From positions 3,603,292 to 3,667,291 of the forward strand of contig NZ_JXQC01000003.1 of the NCBI RefSeq assembly GCF_001305965.1: a stretch of 64,000 nt of DNA, in the 5' to 3' direction. The notes under the pieces are model-generated. The model searched no databases and was not told the origin of the DNA. It saw nothing but the letters and a program-made list of their open reading frames with translations. Shown piece by piece: positions 42,178 to 52,068 of the stretch. The position numbers and the translations under genes were made by a program. Every line of letters begins with the position of its first letter. Position 1 is the stretch's first letter. Origin of the DNA: Erythrobacter sp. SG61-1L (lineage in GTDB: Bacteria > Pseudomonadota > Alphaproteobacteria > Sphingomonadales > Sphingomonadaceae).

Positions 42178-44856
42178 TTACCACTTGAAACGCACCGAAC
42201 CGCCCCAGGTACGCGGCTGGTTGGTATAGCCCGAGATCGAGAGCGGCTGAGCCACTGAGTCGAACACCTGCTGCAGATAGCGATCGTCGAGCAGGTTGCG
42301 GCCCCACAGCGAGAATTCCAGGCCGGAATCCATCGCATAGGTGATCGAAGCCGAAACATCGTCCACCGTGCGAGTGAACTGGGCCGCCGCCGCAATCGCC
42401 GCAGCCTGTCCGCCGGCGATATAGCCCGGCAGGCCTTCCACGATCTGCACTTCGGATTCATGGTGATACGAAGCGTTCAGGAACAGCGCATCGCCATTGC
42501 CCATGTCGATTTCATACTGCCCGCCAAGCACCACGGTCCATTCGGGGATACCGGCCGGCTTTGTGCCGGTAAGGTCGCCTACTGCGGAAAACTTGAAGTC
42601 GTCATATTTCGGATCGAGATAGGTGACGCCCAGATTGAAGGTCAGCCCGTCAGTCGGTTCCACCATGCCTTCGAATTCGACGCCGAAGGTGGATTGCTTG
42701 CCCGCATTGGCCAGCGCGAAGCCGGTGCCGGTGAAGATGTTCGACTGGAAACCCTGGATCTCCTGCTTGAACACGGCGACGTTGGCCGAGCCGACGCCCC
42801 AGTTCCCCTTCAGGCCGAACTCGTAGACGGTCGACTTTTCGGGATCGGCATAACGGGTGCCGTAGGTCTGGTTGACCTTGAGCAGGCCGGCCGAACCCAG
42901 CGCCGCCGCATCCGAGGCAAGCGGCCGGCTGTCGCGCGACAGGTTGACCGATGCCGCCTTGAAGCCGGTGGCATAGCTTGCATAGATGTTCACTTCCGGG
43001 CTCACATCATAGGCAAGCCGGATGGTGTAAGTGAAATCGTCATCCGAAACGTGGCCATCTTCCACCGAATTCGGCACGTTGAGGAAGGGCGGCAGGTACT
43101 GCAGCGGCTTGAGCGCCAGCAGCGAGTTCACTGCCGGATCGGTATCGTTGGCATCGGCATAGGCATGGGCGCCATCCGAAGCCAGGCCGAACGCCAGCGG
43201 ATTGCCCTGTGCGAACAGGCCGATTTCCTCCTGCGTGGCCGGGCGGTTGAGATTGAGGAACATCGGGCCGCCAATGGTGGTGGCCAGTGCCTGCGCATAG
43301 ATCGCCGTATTGCCGTCAGCCACCAGATCGACGGTGGAGAAGGCATCCGAACCGACGATGTTGGCCGTGTAGTCCTTCACGTCCTTCGTATAATTGCCGC
43401 CCACGGTCAGCGTCAGGCCCGGCACGACTTCGTAATCGATCTGGCCGAAGATCGAGATCGCCTCGCTGTCCAGCGTGAAGGTCTCGTCATTGCCGGTCTG
43501 ATAGGCGAAGAACTTGTTGGTATATTTGGACGGATCGCCTTCCAGCGTGCCCAGTGTCCCCTCAAGCGTGGCGATGTTCTGGCTGCCGCCGGAAAGGCTG
43601 CTGATCAGCGCATTGGCATAGGCGCGGGCCTGGCTGCCCCACTTCAGCTCGCCGGTCTGGTCCACCTTCTCCTTGATGTAGAAGGCGCCCAGCAGGATGC
43701 TGGCCTTGTCGGCGATTTCCGCCGTCATGCGCAGTTCCTGCGTGAAAGTGTCGAGGTTGATGTCCGCCGCCAGCGGATAGATCAGATCCGCGCTGGAGAA
43801 GTCCGCATCCTGCGCGGTCACAGCCTGATTGTTACGGAACGCCGTGATGGAGGTCAGCGTCATCGGGCCGACATTGTAATCGAGCTGGGCCGAAACGCCC
43901 CAGTTCTTGATGTCGTTGGTGGAGTTGTAATTGTTGTAAACGACATTGGCGAAAGGATGGTTCGCATCGGGCAGATCGCCCAGCGCGTCGATCACGTCGG
44001 TCGCCCCCGGCGAGGGCGCGCGCTTGAGGTTGATCACGCCGCAGCAATTCTCGTCGATACTGTCGTAATCGGCGATGATCCGCGCCTTGAAGTCGGTCGA
44101 AGGCTCGATTAGCAACTGGCCGCGAACGAACCAGCGGTTACGTTCATTGGTCCGGTCCCCGGTGCCGAGATCCTTGTTGTAGCCGTCACGGCCGGACCAG
44201 CCGCCCGCGATGCTGGCCGCCACGTTCTCCGACAGCGGGCCGGTGACGTAACCCTTGAGCACCACGGCGTTGTAATTGCCGTAACCCGCCTCGACCGAGC
44301 CGCCGAGATCGAACTGCGGCTCTTCCGTCACGATCGAGATGACGCCCGCAGAAGCGTTCTTGCCGAACAGGGTCGATTGCGGCCCGCGCAGCACTTCGAT
44401 GCGGGAGACGTTGGGCAGGTCGTTTACCTGCGAGGCGGTGCGACTGCGATAGACGCCGTCAATGAACACGCCCACCGAAGGTTCGATACCGGCATTGTTC
44501 GCCCCGTTGCCGAAACCGCGAATGATGAAGTTGGTGTTGGCGGAGCTTTGCAGCTGGGTCACGCGCAGCGACGGCACGAGGGTCTGCAGATCCTTCAGAT
44601 CGCGGATCTGCGCGCGTTCCAGCGCCTCGCCGGTAGCTACCGTAACGGCGACGGGAACGTCCTGCAGCGTCTGTTCGCGCTTGGTCGCGGTGACCAGAAT
44701 TTCATTGCCGGAACCGGGTTCGTCTTCCGCAGGCTGGGCGAGTTCTTCCTCAGCCTGAGCGAAAGCTACGGAGGGGACCGCCAGAGCAAGGCCGGCAGCA
44801 CCAAGCAGAAGGGTCGCGCGTATGGCTGTGGCACGACCAGAAACGGTGATTGTCAT
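42178..44856 (-). CDS. TonB-dependent receptor
   Basis: An 892-residue outer-membrane receptor. The signal peptide ends near residue 33 (SVAFAQAEEE). The TonB box region is EILVTATKREQTLQDVPVAV. The plug contains RGFGNGANNAGIEPSVGVFIDGVY in parts and IEVLRGPQSTLFGKNASAGV. A 22-strand barrel ends GGSVRFKW. It resembles the large sphingomonad family of receptors without assigned ligands. An SD GGAG lies 6 nt before the ATG at 44856; an alternative ATG is 4 codons upstream. Confidence 0.95.
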   Translation of the reverse strand: MTITVSGRATAIRATLLLGAAGLALAVPSVAFAQAEEELAQPAEDEPGSGNEILVTATKREQTLQDVPVAVTVATGEALERAQIRDLKDLQTLVPSLRVTQLQSSANTNFIIRGFGNGANNAGIEPSVGVFIDGVYRSRTASQVNDLPNVSRIEVLRGPQSTLFGKNASAGVISIVTEEPQFDLGGSVEAGYGNYNAVVLKGYVTGPLSENVAASIAGGWSGRDGYNKDLGTGDRTNERNRWFVRGQLLIEPSTDFKARIIADYDSIDENCCGVINLKRAPSPGATDVIDALGDLPDANHPFANVVYNNYNSTNDIKNWGVSAQLDYNVGPMTLTSITAFRNNQAVTAQDADFSSADLIYPLAADINLDTFTQELRMTAEIADKASILLGAFYIKEKVDQTGELKWGSQARAYANALISSLSGGSQNIATLEGTLGTLEGDPSKYTNKFFAYQTGNDETFTLDSEAISIFGQIDYEVVPGLTLTVGGNYTKDVKDYTANIVGSDAFSTVDLVADGNTAIYAQALATTIGGPMFLNLNRPATQEEIGLFAQGNPLAFGLASDGAHAYADANDTDPAVNSLLALKPLQYLPPFLNVPNSVEDGHVSDDDFTYTIRLAYDVSPEVNIYASYATGFKAASVNLSRDSRPLASDAAALGSAGLLKVNQTYGTRYADPEKSTVYEFGLKGNWGVGSANVAVFKQEIQGFQSNIFTGTGFALANAGKQSTFGVEFEGMVEPTDGLTFNLGVTYLDPKYDDFKFSAVGDLTGTKPAGIPEWTVVLGGQYEIDMGNGDALFLNASYHHESEVQIVEGLPGYIAGGQAAAIAAAAQFTRTVDDVSASITYAMDSGLEFSLWGRNLLDDRYLQQVFDSVAQPLSISGYTNQPRTWGGSVRFKW

Positions 44857-45247
44857 GTGAGGCTCCATCTCTCCATCCCCAGACCCTGCCGCAGCGCCTT
44901 CTTTAACGAGGATTGCCGACAAAGCCCGGACTCCTTTAGCGATCATAAGGTTACTGGCAGGTTCACACAATCTCCAATAGGTAGACCGGTTTCACACGTA
45001 ACCGCGCGTTGCACGGCGGTAACACCGCGTCAGCCTGCCGCTACGGCATGGTGCCTTCCGATGCGGGATCGACAGACTTTGGTGTAGCATGACGCGCGCC
45101 CGACAGCGGCGTGCCTCGATATGACACAATCGCCCTTTTCCACCGTTTATACTTGCCGCAATGCAGCATTGTGTATAGGGGCGCGGCGCCCGGGCGAATT
45201 GTGTCCGAAGCCTTCAGACAACCTGCAAACCCAGAAGAGCCTGACCG
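44857..45247. other. Intergenic region between the TonB receptor and typA
   Basis: About 390 bp between divergent genes, holding no convincing gene. It contains a 13-bp palindrome CAATGCAGCATTG (45159-45171) set between TTGCCG (45153) and TATAGG (45174), a weak plus-strand promoter-like arrangement that could serve typA. A GGTTAC...GTAACC inverted pair lies nearer the receptor gene. No binding protein can be named. Confidence 0.5.
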
Positions 45248-47077
45248 ATGCCCGGCCAAGACGCCCTGCGTAATATCGCAATCATTGCCCACGTTGACCA
45301 TGGCAAGACCACCCTGGTTGACCAGCTATTCCGCCAATCCGGCACCTTCCGCGACAATCAGCGCGTGGAAGAACGCGCGATGGATTCCAACGATCTGGAA
45401 AAGGAACGCGGGATCACCATCCTTGCGAAGCCGACCTCGATCGAGTGGAACGATCACCGCATCAACATTGTCGACACGCCCGGCCACGCCGACTTCGGCG
45501 CCGAAGTGGAACGCATCCTCTCGATGGTCGACGGTGTGATTCTCCTGGTCGACAGCTCGGAAGGCGCGATGCCGCAGACGAAGTTCGTCACCGGCAAGGC
45601 GCTCGGCCTCGGCCTCAAGCCGATCGTCGTCGTCAACAAGATCGACCGTCCCGACGGCCGCCATGCCGAAGTGCTGGATGAAGTGTTCGACCTCTTCGTC
45701 AGCCTCGACGCCAGCGACGAGCAGCTCGACTTCCCTGTCCTCTATGCTTCGGGCCGCAACGGTTACGCCAGCTACGATCCGGACGCGCGCGACGGCACGC
45801 TGACCCCGCTGTTCGAGAAGATCGTGGAGCACGTCCCCGCGCCGAACCTCGACGTCGACGCGCCGTTCTCGTTCCTCGCAACCCTGCTCGACCGTGACAA
45901 CTTCATGGGCCGCGTGCTGACCGGTCGCGTCCAGTCGGGCACGCTGAAGGTCAACGACCCGATCCGCGCCATCGACATGGACGGCAAGGTGATCGAAGTG
46001 GGCCGTGCCACCAAGGTGCTCACCTTCCGTGGCCTCGACCGCGTGCCGGTGGATGAAGCCCGCGCCGGTGACATCATCGCGCTGGCAGGTCTGGAAAAGG
46101 CCACCGTTGCCAACACCATCGCCGACCCGCAGGTTTCGGAGCCGATCAAGGCCCAGCCGATCGATCCGCCGACCCTGGCGATGCGCTTCTCGGTCAATGA
46201 CAGCCCGCTGGCTGGCCGCGAAGGCGACAAGGTCACCAGCCGCATGATCCGCGACCGCCTGATGCGCGAAGCGGAAACCAATGTCGCCATCCGCGTCACC
46301 GAAAGCGCCGACAAGGACAGCTTCGAAGTGGCGGGCCGCGGCGAACTGCAGCTGGGCGTGGTGATCGAAACCATGCGCCGCGAAGGCTTCGAACTGGGCA
46401 TTTCGCGCCCGCGCGTGATCTTCGGCGAGGACGAGGCGGGCAACCGCACCGAGCCTTACGAAACCGTTGTGATCGACGTGGACGATGAATTCTCCGGCAC
46501 GGTCGTGGAAAAGATGCAGCGCCGCAAGGCAGAGCTTACCGACATGCGCCCCTCGGGGCTCGGCAAGACCCGCATCACTTTCTCCGCCCCGTCGCGCGGC
46601 CTGATCGGTTACCACGGCGAGTTCCTTTCGGACACGCGCGGCACCGGCATCATGAACCGCCTGTTTGAGAAATATGCCCCCTACAAGGGCAAGATCGAAG
46701 GCCGCCAGAACGGCGTATTGATCTCCAACTGCACCGGCGAGGCCGTGGGCTATGCGCTCAACAGCCTCGAAGAACGCGGCATCCTTTTCGTGAGCCCGCA
46801 GGAAAAGATCTACGAAGGCATGCTGATCGGCGAAAATGCCAAGCCGGATGACCTTGAAGTCAATCCGATGAAGTCGAAGCAGCTGACCAACTTCCGTTCG
46901 ACCGGCAAGGACGATGCGATCCGCCTCACCCCGCCGCGGGTAATGACGCTGGAACAGGCCATCGCCTATATCGACGACGACGAAATGGTGGAAGTGACGC
47001 CCAAGTCCATCCGCCTGCGCAAGGCGATCCTCGATCCGAACGAACGCAAGAAGGCAAAGCGCAAGGAAGCGGCATAA
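45248..47077 (+). CDS. typA: Ribosome-associated translational GTPase TypA/BipA
   Basis: A 609-residue EF-G-like GTPase with G motifs [10 protein letters not shown] (about residues 13-22), DTPGHADFG and NKIDRPDGR. The EF-Tu domain 2, EF-G domains III and V and the C-terminal TypA-specific domain ([35 protein letters not shown]) follow. It acts on stressed or cold ribosomes and in 50S assembly. High codon adaptation suggests strong expression. The SD before 45248 is weak. Confidence 0.98.
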   Translation: MPGQDALRNIAIIAHVDHGKTTLVDQLFRQSGTFRDNQRVEERAMDSNDLEKERGITILAKPTSIEWNDHRINIVDTPGHADFGAEVERILSMVDGVILLVDSSEGAMPQTKFVTGKALGLGLKPIVVVNKIDRPDGRHAEVLDEVFDLFVSLDASDEQLDFPVLYASGRNGYASYDPDARDGTLTPLFEKIVEHVPAPNLDVDAPFSFLATLLDRDNFMGRVLTGRVQSGTLKVNDPIRAIDMDGKVIEVGRATKVLTFRGLDRVPVDEARAGDIIALAGLEKATVANTIADPQVSEPIKAQPIDPPTLAMRFSVNDSPLAGREGDKVTSRMIRDRLMREAETNVAIRVTESADKDSFEVAGRGELQLGVVIETMRREGFELGISRPRVIFGEDEAGNRTEPYETVVIDVDDEFSGTVVEKMQRRKAELTDMRPSGLGKTRITFSAPSRGLIGYHGEFLSDTRGTGIMNRLFEKYAPYKGKIEGRQNGVLISNCTGEAVGYALNSLEERGILFVSPQEKIYEGMLIGENAKPDDLEVNPMKSKQLTNFRSTGKDDAIRLTPPRVMTLEQAIAYIDDDEMVEVTPKSIRLRKAILDPNERKKAKRKEAA

Positions 47078-47118
47078 AATCCGCTTGCCCTGCCGCCCGG
47101 CACGGGCATCATCCGCTT

Positions 47119-48162
47119 ATGCCGCGCCTTCTTTCCCAGCTTCCGGCCGCACGGCTTCTCGCCGCTGCGGCCGTTTGCTTTTCGCTGCTGCCCCTCCCTG
47201 CCCTTGCCAATGATTCCGAAGCGGAATGGGCCGTAGGCGGGCTGGTGCTGAAGGCCAGCGATACCATCAGCATGGACCGGGAAGATCTGTTCATTTCCGC
47301 CGATGAAGTGCGGGTGGACTATAGCTACACCAACCATTCCGACGATCCGCAGACCATCCTGATCAGTTTCCCCCTGCCCGCATTGCCCGAACAGGGGCAG
47401 GACTGGGTGGAATATGGCAGCTGGCCCGACTGGAACAGGCTGGGCTTCTCAACCACGATTGATGGCAAGCCTGCCGAGTGGCAGACTGTGGTGCGCGCGG
47501 TAGCGAACGGCAAGGACGTGACTGCACTGGTGGAAGGCGCAGGCTTCCCGCTGGAATGGTATCAGGATTACGATTTCGTCGAACGGATCGCCGCCCTGCC
47601 CGAAACCGAGGCGGAACGGCTGGCGGCGCTGGGCCTGCTGGTGAAGGAAGAAGGCTGGGGCGGCAATGATTACGGCCCCGCCTGGCAGGTGCAGTGGCAC
47701 ATCACCCGCGAGCAGACTTTCCCCGCCCATGCCACGGTCAGTGTCTCCCACCGATACACCCCGATCGTCGGCGGATCGGTGGGCGGGTTGCTCCACCAGA
47801 TCGACGATCCGCAATGGGCGGACCAGAAGGCCTATTACCGGCAGCATTACTGCACCGATGCGGCCTTTCTGGCAGGCGTAAAAAAGCGCCAGCGCACCGA
47901 AGAGGCGAAGGCAGGCGATGAATATCACGGCTATGGCGAAACCTGGATCGGTTATGTCCTGTCCAGCGGCGCCAACTGGCGCGGACCCATCGGGGATTTC
48001 CGGCTGGTGGTGGACAAGGGCAGGCCCGACAATCTGGTGAGCTTCTGCATGGACGGGGTGCAAAAGATCTCGCCCACTCGCTTCGAGGTGCGCAAGACGG
48101 GATACGAGCCGGATCACGATCTCGAAATATTGATCGTCCAGTGGTACGATCCCGAAGAGTGA
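47119..48162 (+). CDS. DUF4424 family exported protein
   Basis: A 347-residue protein with a signal peptide (LLAAAAVCFSLLPLPALAND). The DUF4424 pattern is recognised by DSEAEWAVGGLVLKASDTISM, VDYSYTNHSDDPQTILISFPLP and VSHRYTPIVGGSVGG. Function is unknown. It is 42 bp downstream of typA and probably has its own promoter or read-through. Confidence 0.88.
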   Translation: MPRLLSQLPAARLLAAAAVCFSLLPLPALANDSEAEWAVGGLVLKASDTISMDREDLFISADEVRVDYSYTNHSDDPQTILISFPLPALPEQGQDWVEYGSWPDWNRLGFSTTIDGKPAEWQTVVRAVANGKDVTALVEGAGFPLEWYQDYDFVERIAALPETEAERLAALGLLVKEEGWGGNDYGPAWQVQWHITREQTFPAHATVSVSHRYTPIVGGSVGGLLHQIDDPQWADQKAYYRQHYCTDAAFLAGVKKRQRTEEAKAGDEYHGYGETWIGYVLSSGANWRGPIGDFRLVVDKGRPDNLVSFCMDGVQKISPTRFEVRKTGYEPDHDLEILIVQWYDPEE

Positions 48163-48218
48163 ACAAGACTGGCGGCGCCGTTGCGAGACGGCGGAGCCAC
48201 CCCTAAAGCCCGGCCAGA

Positions 48219-49373
48219 ATGGACACTTCCCAGCTTCGCATCGCCCTGTTCAGCGGCAACTACAATATGGTGCGCGATGGCGCGAACCAGGCACTGAACC
48301 GTCTGGTGGGCTATCTGTTGCGTCAGGGCGCGGCCGTGCGCGTCTATTCCCCGGTGGTGGACAAGCCGGACTTCCCGCCCACAGGCGATCTGGTGGGCGT
48401 GGCATCCTTCGCCATTCCCGGCCGCAGCGAATATCGCGTGGCCACCGGCCTTTCGCGCCAGAACCGGGAAGACCTTGCGGCCTTCGCCCCCAATGTCGTG
48501 CATATTTCCGCGCCGGATTTTGCCTGCCGTCAGGCGGCCAAATGGGCGCGGGACAGGGACATCCCCGTGCTCGCATCGGTCCACACCCGGTTCGAAACCT
48601 ATCCGCGTTATTACAAGCTCGGCTTTCTCGAACCCACGGTGGAGAACTGGCTGCGCAAGCTCTATCGGCGCTGCGATGCGCTGGTCGCCCCCTCGCAGAG
48701 CATGGTGGACGTGCTGCACGAGCAGCGGATGAACGGCGATATCGGCATCTGGTCACGCGGGGTGGATCGCACGATCTTCAACCCCGGCGTGCGCGACCTT
48801 GAATGGCGCCAGTCCTTCGGCATCGCGGATGACGAAGTGGCCGTAGGCTTCCTTGGCCGTCTGGTGATGGAAAAGGGGCTGGATGTCTTTGCCGACACCG
48901 TAACCGAACTTGCCCGGCGCGGCGTGAAGCACAAGGTGCTGGTGGTGGGCGAAGGCCCGGCGCGCGGCTGGTTTGCCGAACGCGTGCCCGATGCCTGCTT
49001 CGCGGGCTTTCAGGCGGGCGCGGATCTGGGCCGGGCGGTTGCCAGCATGGACATGCTGTTCAACCCTTCAATCACCGAGACCTTCGGCAATGTCACGCTG
49101 GAAGCCATGGCCTGCCGCCTGCCGGTAGTGGCCGCGCGCGCAACGGGCAGCGATGTGCTGGTGGCCGATGGCACAACCGGTCGCCTGATTAAGCCGGGCG
49201 ATATTCCCGCCTATGCCGATGCGGTGCAGGCCTATGTCGAAGACGCAGGCCTGCGCGCGCAGCACGGTGCAGCGGGCGAGGCACGCAGCCTCGATTTCGA
49301 CTGGGACCGGATCAATCAGGCCGTGGCCGATACCTATATCCGCCTGATCGGGCAGCGCGCGGCGGGAAAGTAA
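48219..49373 (+). CDS. GT-B glycosyltransferase, family GT4 (mannosyltransferase-like)
   Basis: A 384-residue enzyme. The N-terminal half includes GNYNMVRDGANQALNRLVGYL and HTRFETYPRYYKLGF, the latter resembling GDP-mannose-dependent mannosyltransferases (MgtA/PimB-like). The C-terminal GT4 nucleotide-binding part holds FLGRLVMEKGLDVFADTV, VVGEGPARGW and the E-x7-E motif in SITETFGNVTLEAMACRLPVVA. It likely makes a mannosylated lipid or glycan. Donor is inferred. Confidence 0.88.
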   Translation: MDTSQLRIALFSGNYNMVRDGANQALNRLVGYLLRQGAAVRVYSPVVDKPDFPPTGDLVGVASFAIPGRSEYRVATGLSRQNREDLAAFAPNVVHISAPDFACRQAAKWARDRDIPVLASVHTRFETYPRYYKLGFLEPTVENWLRKLYRRCDALVAPSQSMVDVLHEQRMNGDIGIWSRGVDRTIFNPGVRDLEWRQSFGIADDEVAVGFLGRLVMEKGLDVFADTVTELARRGVKHKVLVVGEGPARGWFAERVPDACFAGFQAGADLGRAVASMDMLFNPSITETFGNVTLEAMACRLPVVAARATGSDVLVADGTTGRLIKPGDIPAYADAVQAYVEDAGLRAQHGAAGEARSLDFDWDRINQAVADTYIRLIGQRAAGK

Positions 49374-49405
49374 GCGCCCCCCGCGCTACCTCTGCCAAGC
49401 CACGT

Positions 49406-49546
49406 CCGTTCGTCCTGAGCCTGTCGAAGGACACGCGCTGACCTTTGCCCAGCACGCAGTTATGCCAAGCTTCCCGCTCAAGCGGGAGTTTCGGTGCGCC
49501 CGGAATTACCATCACCCGTGTCCTTCGACAGGCTCAGGATGAACGG
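49406..49546. repeat. Long inverted dispersed repeat (CCTGAGCCTGTCGAAGGA type)
   Basis: Arm 1 (49406-49435) and arm 2 (49517-49546) are inverse copies over 30 bp with one mismatch, separated by 81 bp. The core TCCTTCGACAGGCTCAGGA is a widespread sphingomonad intergenic repeat. It lies between convergent genes. Confidence 0.85.
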
Positions 49547-49572
49547 AGGTTGTTAGCAGGCCGCCGGAGACT

Positions 49573-49899
49573 TCATCCATCCCGCCAGTCGAACGGCAAG
49601 GGCGCCTCGCGATGGGCGAAGCGGTCCAGATGGCTGGAAACGACGCCTTTCATCACGTCCCGCTGCTGGTCCACGCTGGCGTCGATCCGCACTTCCAGAC
49701 TGTCCGCATGGGCGTCCATCGTCACCAGCGCATCGCCGGGGAACGTGCCCGCGCGGCCTTCAGCCGGGAAGCGAATCGTGCCGTGTTCGGGCGTGAATTC
49801 CACTTCCAGACTGTGGGACCAGTGCTTGCACAATTGCTGCAGATAGCGGCTGCCGCTGGCGGTCGGGACGATGGCCGTGGTGGTGGCGGTTGAACTCAT
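49573..49899 (-). CDS. DUF2218 family protein
   Basis: A 108-residue small protein of DUF2218: SRYLQQLCKHWSHSLEVEF, FPAEGRAGTFPGDALVTM and a C-terminal VVSSHLDRFAHRE. The fold is predicted alpha/beta and the function is not known. It lies 62 bp downstream of a PadR regulator on the same strand, a recurring pairing that suggests regulated coexpression. Confidence 0.9.
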   Translation of the reverse strand: MSSTATTTAIVPTASGSRYLQQLCKHWSHSLEVEFTPEHGTIRFPAEGRAGTFPGDALVTMDAHADSLEVRIDASVDQQRDVMKGVVSSHLDRFAHREAPLPFDWRDG

Positions 49900-49961
49900 G
49901 AGTATCTCCATGGCTTGCACCGGCACCAGATTGTGGCGCCGGCGCAGCATTTCCAGTCGGT

Positions 49962-50633
49962 TCAAGCGCGTTCGATCCGCTTGGCCGCTTCGTCGATGAT
50001 GTCGACGATGGCCTGCATCGTCTCCTTGTCGGGCTTGCCCGCAAAGACCCGGTGCTTGAGCACGCCACCGAAATTCATCAGCGCACGCATCAGTTCCGGC
50101 GAATGCTGGCGTTCACCTGCATCGCCCAGTTCGGCAAGGCGCTTCAGCAGAGCTTCGACTTCCTCGGCCCGTTCGGCCAGTTCGGCCCGGCCTGTATCGG
50201 TTGCCTCGAAGGCCTTGCGATTGCCGTCGCCATCGGCGCTTTCGGCAATCATGCCTTCGTCTGAAAGAAGCGAGAGCGTGGGATAGAGCGTGCCCGGGCT
50301 GGGCGAGTAATTCCCGCCGGTCAGCTCTTCCAGCGCCTTCATCAGTTCATAGCCGTGGCGCGGTTGGTCCGCGACAAGGCTAAGCAGGACGAGGCGAAGC
50401 TCTCCGCCCGCGAACATCCGTCCGCGTCGGCCCTTGCGCCCGCCGCCGCCAAAGCCGCCGCCGAAATCGTCCCAGCCGAAGCCACCGCCCCAGCCGCCAC
50501 CGAATCCGCCGCGCCCCATGGCCGCGAGCTTTTCCATCTTGCCCCACAGGGGGCCACCCGGGCCGCCGCGCATACCACGATGGCGGCCATGGCGTTCGGA
50601 ACGATCGCCGCAGCGATCCGAATGATTATGCAT
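49962..50633 (-). CDS. PadR family transcriptional regulator with His/Gly-rich N-terminus
   Basis: A 223-residue regulator. Residues 1-22 are His/Arg-rich (HNHSDRCGDRSERHGRHRG) and about 45-75 are Gly/Phe/Trp-rich. The PadR winged helix runs from ELRLVLLSLVADQPRHGYELM to GMIAESADGDGNRKAFEAT, then a dimerisation helix (AELAERAEEVEALLKRLAEL). The ATG at 50633 is chosen for its AAGGA; another ATG is 7 codons upstream. PadR proteins repress phenolic or drug efflux genes. The His-rich part might sense metal (inference). Confidence 0.9.
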   Translation of the reverse strand: MHNHSDRCGDRSERHGRHRGMRGGPGGPLWGKMEKLAAMGRGGFGGGWGGGFGWDDFGGGFGGGGRKGRRGRMFAGGELRLVLLSLVADQPRHGYELMKALEELTGGNYSPSPGTLYPTLSLLSDEGMIAESADGDGNRKAFEATDTGRAELAERAEEVEALLKRLAELGDAGERQHSPELMRALMNFGGVLKHRVFAGKPDKETMQAIVDIIDEAAKRIERA

Positions 50634-50654
50634 GTATGATTCCTTATTCTGCAT

Positions 50655-50684
50655 ATCTCGATAGCTTTAAGATATATCGTAGAT
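50655..50684. promoter_or_regulatory. PadR-type dyad between padR and rarA
   Basis: ATCT(C)GATA (50655-50663) and TATCGTAGAT (50675-50684) form an imperfect dyad in an AT-rich gap directly upstream of padR. This suits an autoregulatory operator. ATATCT...AGATAT also pair within it. Confidence 0.5.
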
Positions 50685-50738
50685 CGAACTTGGCAAGAGC
50701 CGATGCAAAATTCCTTCGCCCCGCCTATGGTGCGCGAA

Positions 50739-52058
50739 ATGTCTGACCTGTTTGCCGAAGACCTGCCGCCCGCCGGTGCGCCCGATGCGCCGCGCGAAGA
50801 CGCGCCCCTTGCCGACCGGCTGCGCCCCTCCACCCTTTCCGAAGTGATCGGGCAGGAACATCTCACCGGGCCGGAAGGCGCCATCGGCCGCATGGTATCG
50901 GCCGGGCGACTATCCAGCATGATCCTGTGGGGCCCGCCGGGCACGGGCAAGACCAGCATCGCCCGCCTGCTGGCCGATGCGGTGGGCATGCGCTTTGCCG
51001 CCGTGAGCGCGGTGTTTTCCGGCGTCGCAGACCTGAAGAAGGCCTTTGCCGAGGCGGAAGTGGCCGCCAAGGCCGGGCAGCGCACCCTGCTGTTCGTGGA
51101 CGAAATCCACCGCTTCAACCGCGCCCAGCAGGATGGCTTCCTGCCCTTCGTGGAACGCGGCACGGTGACGCTGGTGGGCGCGACGACCGAGAACCCCAGC
51201 TTCGCCCTCAACGCCGCATTGCTCAGCCGGGCCCAAGTGCTGATCCTCCACCGGCTGGATGCGGCAGCGCTCTCCGTCCTGCTAGCCCGTGCGGAGGAAC
51301 TGGAAGGCCCCCTGCCCCTGACGCCGGACGCGCGCGAGGCGCTGGTGGCCAGCGCCGATGGCGACGGGCGCTTCCTGCTCAATCAGGCCGAAACGCTTTA
51401 TGCCGCGAAGATTCCCGAACCGCTCGATCCGGCAGCTCTAGGCAAGTTCCTCCAGCGCCGCGTCGCCGTTTACGACAAGGATCGCGACGGGCATTACAAC
51501 CTGATTTCCGCGCTCCACAAATCGCTGCGCGGCTCCGATCCGCAGGCCGCGCTCTATTACATGGCGCGCATGCTCACTGCGGGGGAAGAACCGCTTTACG
51601 TGCTGCGCCGCCTCGTCCGTTTCGCCAGCGAGGATATTGGCCTGGCCGATCCGCAGGCGCTGACCCAATGCCTTGCCGCCAAGGATGCCTATGAGTTTCT
51701 GGGCAGCCCGGAAGGCGAAGTGGCCATCGTACAGGCCTGCCTCTATCTGGCCACAGCGCCCAAATCGAATGCGGCCTACAAGGCGCAGAAAGCGGCGTGG
51801 AAAAGCGCGAAGGAAACCGGATCGCTTGCCCCGCCCGCCAATATCCTCAACGCGCCGACCAAGCTGATGAAGGATATCGGCTATGGCACCGGCTACACTT
51901 ACGACCATGACACGGCAGAGGGCTTTTCCGGTGACAATTACTGGCCCGAAGGGATGGAGCCGCAGACCTATTACGAACCGGTCGAGCGCGGGTTCGAACG
52001 GCAGGTGATCGAACGGATCGCCTATTGGAACAAGCTGCGCGCCCAGCGCGGCAAGTGA
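50739..52058 (+). CDS. rarA: Replication-associated recombination protein RarA (MgsA)
   Basis: A 439-residue AAA+ ATPase that acts at stalled forks. Walker A is ILWGPPGTGKTS, Walker B LLFVDEIHRFN, sensor 1 LVGATTENPSF, and arginine-finger region NAALLSRAQV. A C-terminal tetramerisation domain (YMARMLTAGEEPLYVLRRLVRFASEDIGLADP) follows in the expected order. MSDLFAED is taken as the start. An upstream ATG at 50703 lies in the promoter region. Confidence 0.96.
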   Translation: MSDLFAEDLPPAGAPDAPREDAPLADRLRPSTLSEVIGQEHLTGPEGAIGRMVSAGRLSSMILWGPPGTGKTSIARLLADAVGMRFAAVSAVFSGVADLKKAFAEAEVAAKAGQRTLLFVDEIHRFNRAQQDGFLPFVERGTVTLVGATTENPSFALNAALLSRAQVLILHRLDAAALSVLLARAEELEGPLPLTPDAREALVASADGDGRFLLNQAETLYAAKIPEPLDPAALGKFLQRRVAVYDKDRDGHYNLISALHKSLRGSDPQAALYYMARMLTAGEEPLYVLRRLVRFASEDIGLADPQALTQCLAAKDAYEFLGSPEGEVAIVQACLYLATAPKSNAAYKAQKAAWKSAKETGSLAPPANILNAPTKLMKDIGYGTGYTYDHDTAEGFSGDNYWPEGMEPQTYYEPVERGFERQVIERIAYWNKLRAQRGK

Positions 52059-52068
52059 GGGTGCCGGG

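Noticed and set aside
42460..44112. 550-codon frame opposite the TonB receptor
   Set aside because: Antisense shadow rich in Arg/Val/Gly without family features.
49406..49546. CRISPR-like repeats at 49.4 kb
   Set aside because: Only two inverted arms, no regular spacers; a dispersed palindrome is simpler.
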